DNA of 64,000 nucleotides, taken from positions 620,001-684,000 of the forward strand of contig JAUSMV010000012.1 in NCBI GenBank assembly GCA_030645235.1. The letters run 5' to 3'. Every line of letters starts with the position of its first letter. Within the stretch, counting starts at the first letter, position 1. Below the pieces are notes generated by a model. It searched no databases. It was given only the letters and a program-made list of their open reading frames with translations, and had not been told where the DNA came from. Below are positions 62,618 through 64,000 of the stretch, in pieces. Position numbers and translations under genes: made by a program. The DNA is from Parvibaculum sp. Its GTDB lineage: Bacteria > Pseudomonadota > Alphaproteobacteria > Parvibaculales > Parvibaculaceae.

Positions 62618-63046
62618 TCAATGCGCGTAAGACGCAATGCCGATGCGGTTCCAGGCATTGATATGCGCCACCACCATCGTCAGTTCCGCAATTTCTTCCT
62701 TGCTGAAATGAGCCCCCAACTCAGCATGGAGCGCAATGATTTCATCCTGCGATCCGGCGCGTGTCAGCACTTCGGCCCAGGCGAAGGCTGCTTTTTCCCG
62801 CGCGGTAAAGAGGGGTGAGGCCTGCCAATGATTGACCGCTTCGACGCGTTCGGGCTTCTCGCCGCCGTCCAGTGCTTCCTTGGTGTGCATGTTGAGGCAG
62901 AAATGGCAGTCGTTCATCCGCGACACGCGGATATCAACAAGGTGACGTAAGCCCAGATCGAAACTCGCGGTGAGGGTTTCGTTGAGGCCGATGAGCTTTG
63001 TGAAGGCCGCATTGGCGTCCTGATAGGCATTGATGCGCTGTTTCAT
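62618..63046 (-). CDS. Carboxymuconolactone decarboxylase/AhpD-like protein
   Basis: A 142-aa helical protein with the AhpD-type CxxC motif in NDCHFCLNMHTKEAL (about 50-64). HWQASPLFTAREKAAFAWAE and HINAWNRIGIA are the family-typical flanking parts. Such proteins act as small alkyl-hydroperoxidases or gamma-carboxymuconolactone decarboxylases; the CxxC with nearby His favours a peroxidase-type role. ATG 63046 is the start; a longer upstream frame is not coding-like. Confidence 0.9.
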   Translation of the reverse strand: MKQRINAYQDANAAFTKLIGLNETLTASFDLGLRHLVDIRVSRMNDCHFCLNMHTKEALDGGEKPERVEAVNHWQASPLFTAREKAAFAWAEVLTRAGSQDEIIALHAELGAHFSKEEIAELTMVVAHINAWNRIGIASYAH

Positions 63047-63155
63047 GGGGGAATCCTTATGGTTTGGTTGCATTGCCAATAAGACGCGTCGGCCCGTGAT
63101 TTTGTGACGGGCATCATCACTGGACAATCGCCGTGTCAGTTGAGACAAAAGAGCC

Positions 63156-64000
63156 ATGCTGACGCTTGATTCATATGCCGATAAATCCTTCGAACTCTGG
63201 CCGGGAAAGCTGCGCTTTGCCGCGTCCGGTCCCGATTCCCATGCGGCCATTGAAGCGGGGCTCGATGCTGTGCGCGTCATCGCCGAGAGTCTGATGTCGG
63301 ACGCCGATCTTTTGTCGCGCGGGTCGTTCGATATTCTTCCGCGAGGGGGTGCCGCCCGTCATGCGCTTGATGCCGCCCGCGTGTTCACGCAGGCATCGGG
63401 TGCGCAAGTTTCGCCGCCGCTTCTCGTCGCGCTTCCGGGTGCCGTATGTGACGAGGTGCTGCGTGCCATGCGTCACGCGGGTAAATTGTCCTTCGCCGTT
63501 GCCGCACTCGGCGACGCGCTTGCCTTCCATGTCGCGGGTGTTGTGCTCCCGTCTGATCTCGTGTCATTGCCACTCCTCACCGGCGAATTTGTGCAGGCGC
63601 TCGGTGCGCGGATCGGTGAGGGCGGTGTGGCGCTGTCTGGTGCGAACCGGCATTTCCCCACCTCCGGCGTTGCAGATTTGGTCGCCGTGCAAAGTGACAG
63701 CGCCGCGCAGGCGGCCCTTGTCGCCGCCGCGCTTTCTGACGCGATGACATGGGCACCTGCCAAAAAATCCACCCGCCGCATCGCCGATCCGCTTGTCGCC
63801 CGTGCCTATGAAGGCCATGTGCGCGCCGATGCGACAGGTCTGATGCCGCCTGAGGATATCTGGGAGACGCTCTCCAAAGGCGTCAAATGTGCGACTGTCT
63901 TGCGCGAAAAACGTCAGCTTCACGCCTGCGCCTTCGGTCTCAAAGGCCGCGGTCGCATTGTCGGCCCGCTCGCCGGTGACCGTCTGCTGCGCTTCGGCGT
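63156..64000 (+). CDS. Protein of unknown function, possibly ApbE/UPF0280-like; C-terminus off window
   Basis: At least 281 residues, open to the right edge. It starts MLTLDSYADKSFELWPGKLR, is divergent from the CMD gene (109 bp apart) and has no signal peptide. It is Ala/Val-rich alpha/beta. TSGVADLVAVQSDSAAQAAL and the following alanine-rich helix loosely resemble the SxxIADaVTV region of UPF0280/ApbE-like flavin-transfer folds. This is a weak, by-eye likeness. No catalytic residues can be assigned. Confidence 0.6.
   Translation, partial: MLTLDSYADKSFELWPGKLRFAASGPDSHAAIEAGLDAVRVIAESLMSDADLLSRGSFDILPRGGAARHALDAARVFTQASGAQVSPPLLVALPGAVCDEVLRAMRHAGKLSFAVAALGDALAFHVAGVVLPSDLVSLPLLTGEFVQALGARIGEGGVALSGANRHFPTSGVADLVAVQSDSAAQAALVAAALSDAMTWAPAKKSTRRIADPLVARAYEGHVRADATGLMPPEDIWETLSKGVKCATVLREKRQLHACAFGLKGRGRIVGPLAGDRLLRFG

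Overview
The window looks like a chromosomal stretch of an alphaproteobacterium. It is GC-rich and densely coded, with many 4-bp ATGA/TGATG overlaps. It carries an mreB-mreC-mreD-mrdA-rodA cell-shape operon, a STAS-fused MlaE lipid-transport operon and a CheZ-like protein. Its intergenic palindromes are of the types common in this class (cores such as CATGGCCGG..CCGGCCATCCACG, CTCTCCCGC..GCGGGAGAG and TCATTGCGAGGAGCGCAGCGA). No rRNA operon, CRISPR array, prophage or transposase was seen. The genus cannot be fixed from the sequence alone.

Layout. 1-3.5 kb: a zinc-type CDF exporter (cut by the left edge) with its ArsR sensor, then purT and a LysR regulator. 3.8-9.7 kb: the rod-shape operon. 9.7-13.4 kb: a structured intergenic region, tRNA-Lys(CTT), greB, a sulfotransferase and rhlE. 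13.9-19.1 kb: corA, a small ArnE-like transporter, a histidine phosphatase, a threonine-dehydratase-type enzyme, a CheZ-like protein, an FAH-family hydrolase and a methyltransferase. 19.3-22.4 kb: an operon of a GT4 glycosyltransferase, a methyltransferase and an alpha/alpha-barrel protein. 22.8-23.8 kb: an AT-rich gene with a HEPN-like RNxxVH motif. 24-37 kb: a catabolic region with an epoxide-hydrolase-like enzyme, an FAD monooxygenase-like protein, a P450, a rubredoxin, a phosphotransferase with a DUF6285-like partner, an MFS carrier, a TauD-type dioxygenase, an MDR reductase and a dipeptide epimerase.

37.6-50.5 kb: a CHASE2/adenylate-cyclase-like receptor whose catalytic residues look degenerate, a cytochrome c, the MlaEFD-lipoprotein operon, a MOSC protein, a large two-TM coiled-coil protein convergent with an HPt protein, a ClC-CBS channel and an L-2-hydroxyglutarate oxidase. 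50.6-52.2 kb: three small secreted proteins, two of them tandem paralogs. 52.3-55.2 kb: a nest of at least four intergenic repeat families, then an AT-rich two-gene island (ParB/DUF262-like protein plus D12-class adenine methyltransferase). 55.3-64 kb: a sulfatase, two [2Fe-2S] ferredoxins, a ferredoxin-NADP reductase, TetR/GST/HD genes, a chorismate mutase, and small or partial genes.

The best leads are these. (i) A 720-bp unit at 59461-60180 sits in the 3' end of the chorismate mutase gene. It is bounded by perfect 41-bp direct repeats, carries one secreted protein and has no recombinase. (ii) The ParB-like/methyltransferase island is a possible defence or modification module. (iii) A short dispersed repeat (three copies) keeps a peptide-like reading frame. 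(iv) The CHASE2 cyclase has lost predicted catalytic residues. (v) There are operator-like palindromes at 26.58 kb and 37.54-37.62 kb. (vi) A rubredoxin lies directly behind a P450. The three redox genes (ferredoxin, reductase plus ferredoxin, rubredoxin) could together supply electrons to the P450.
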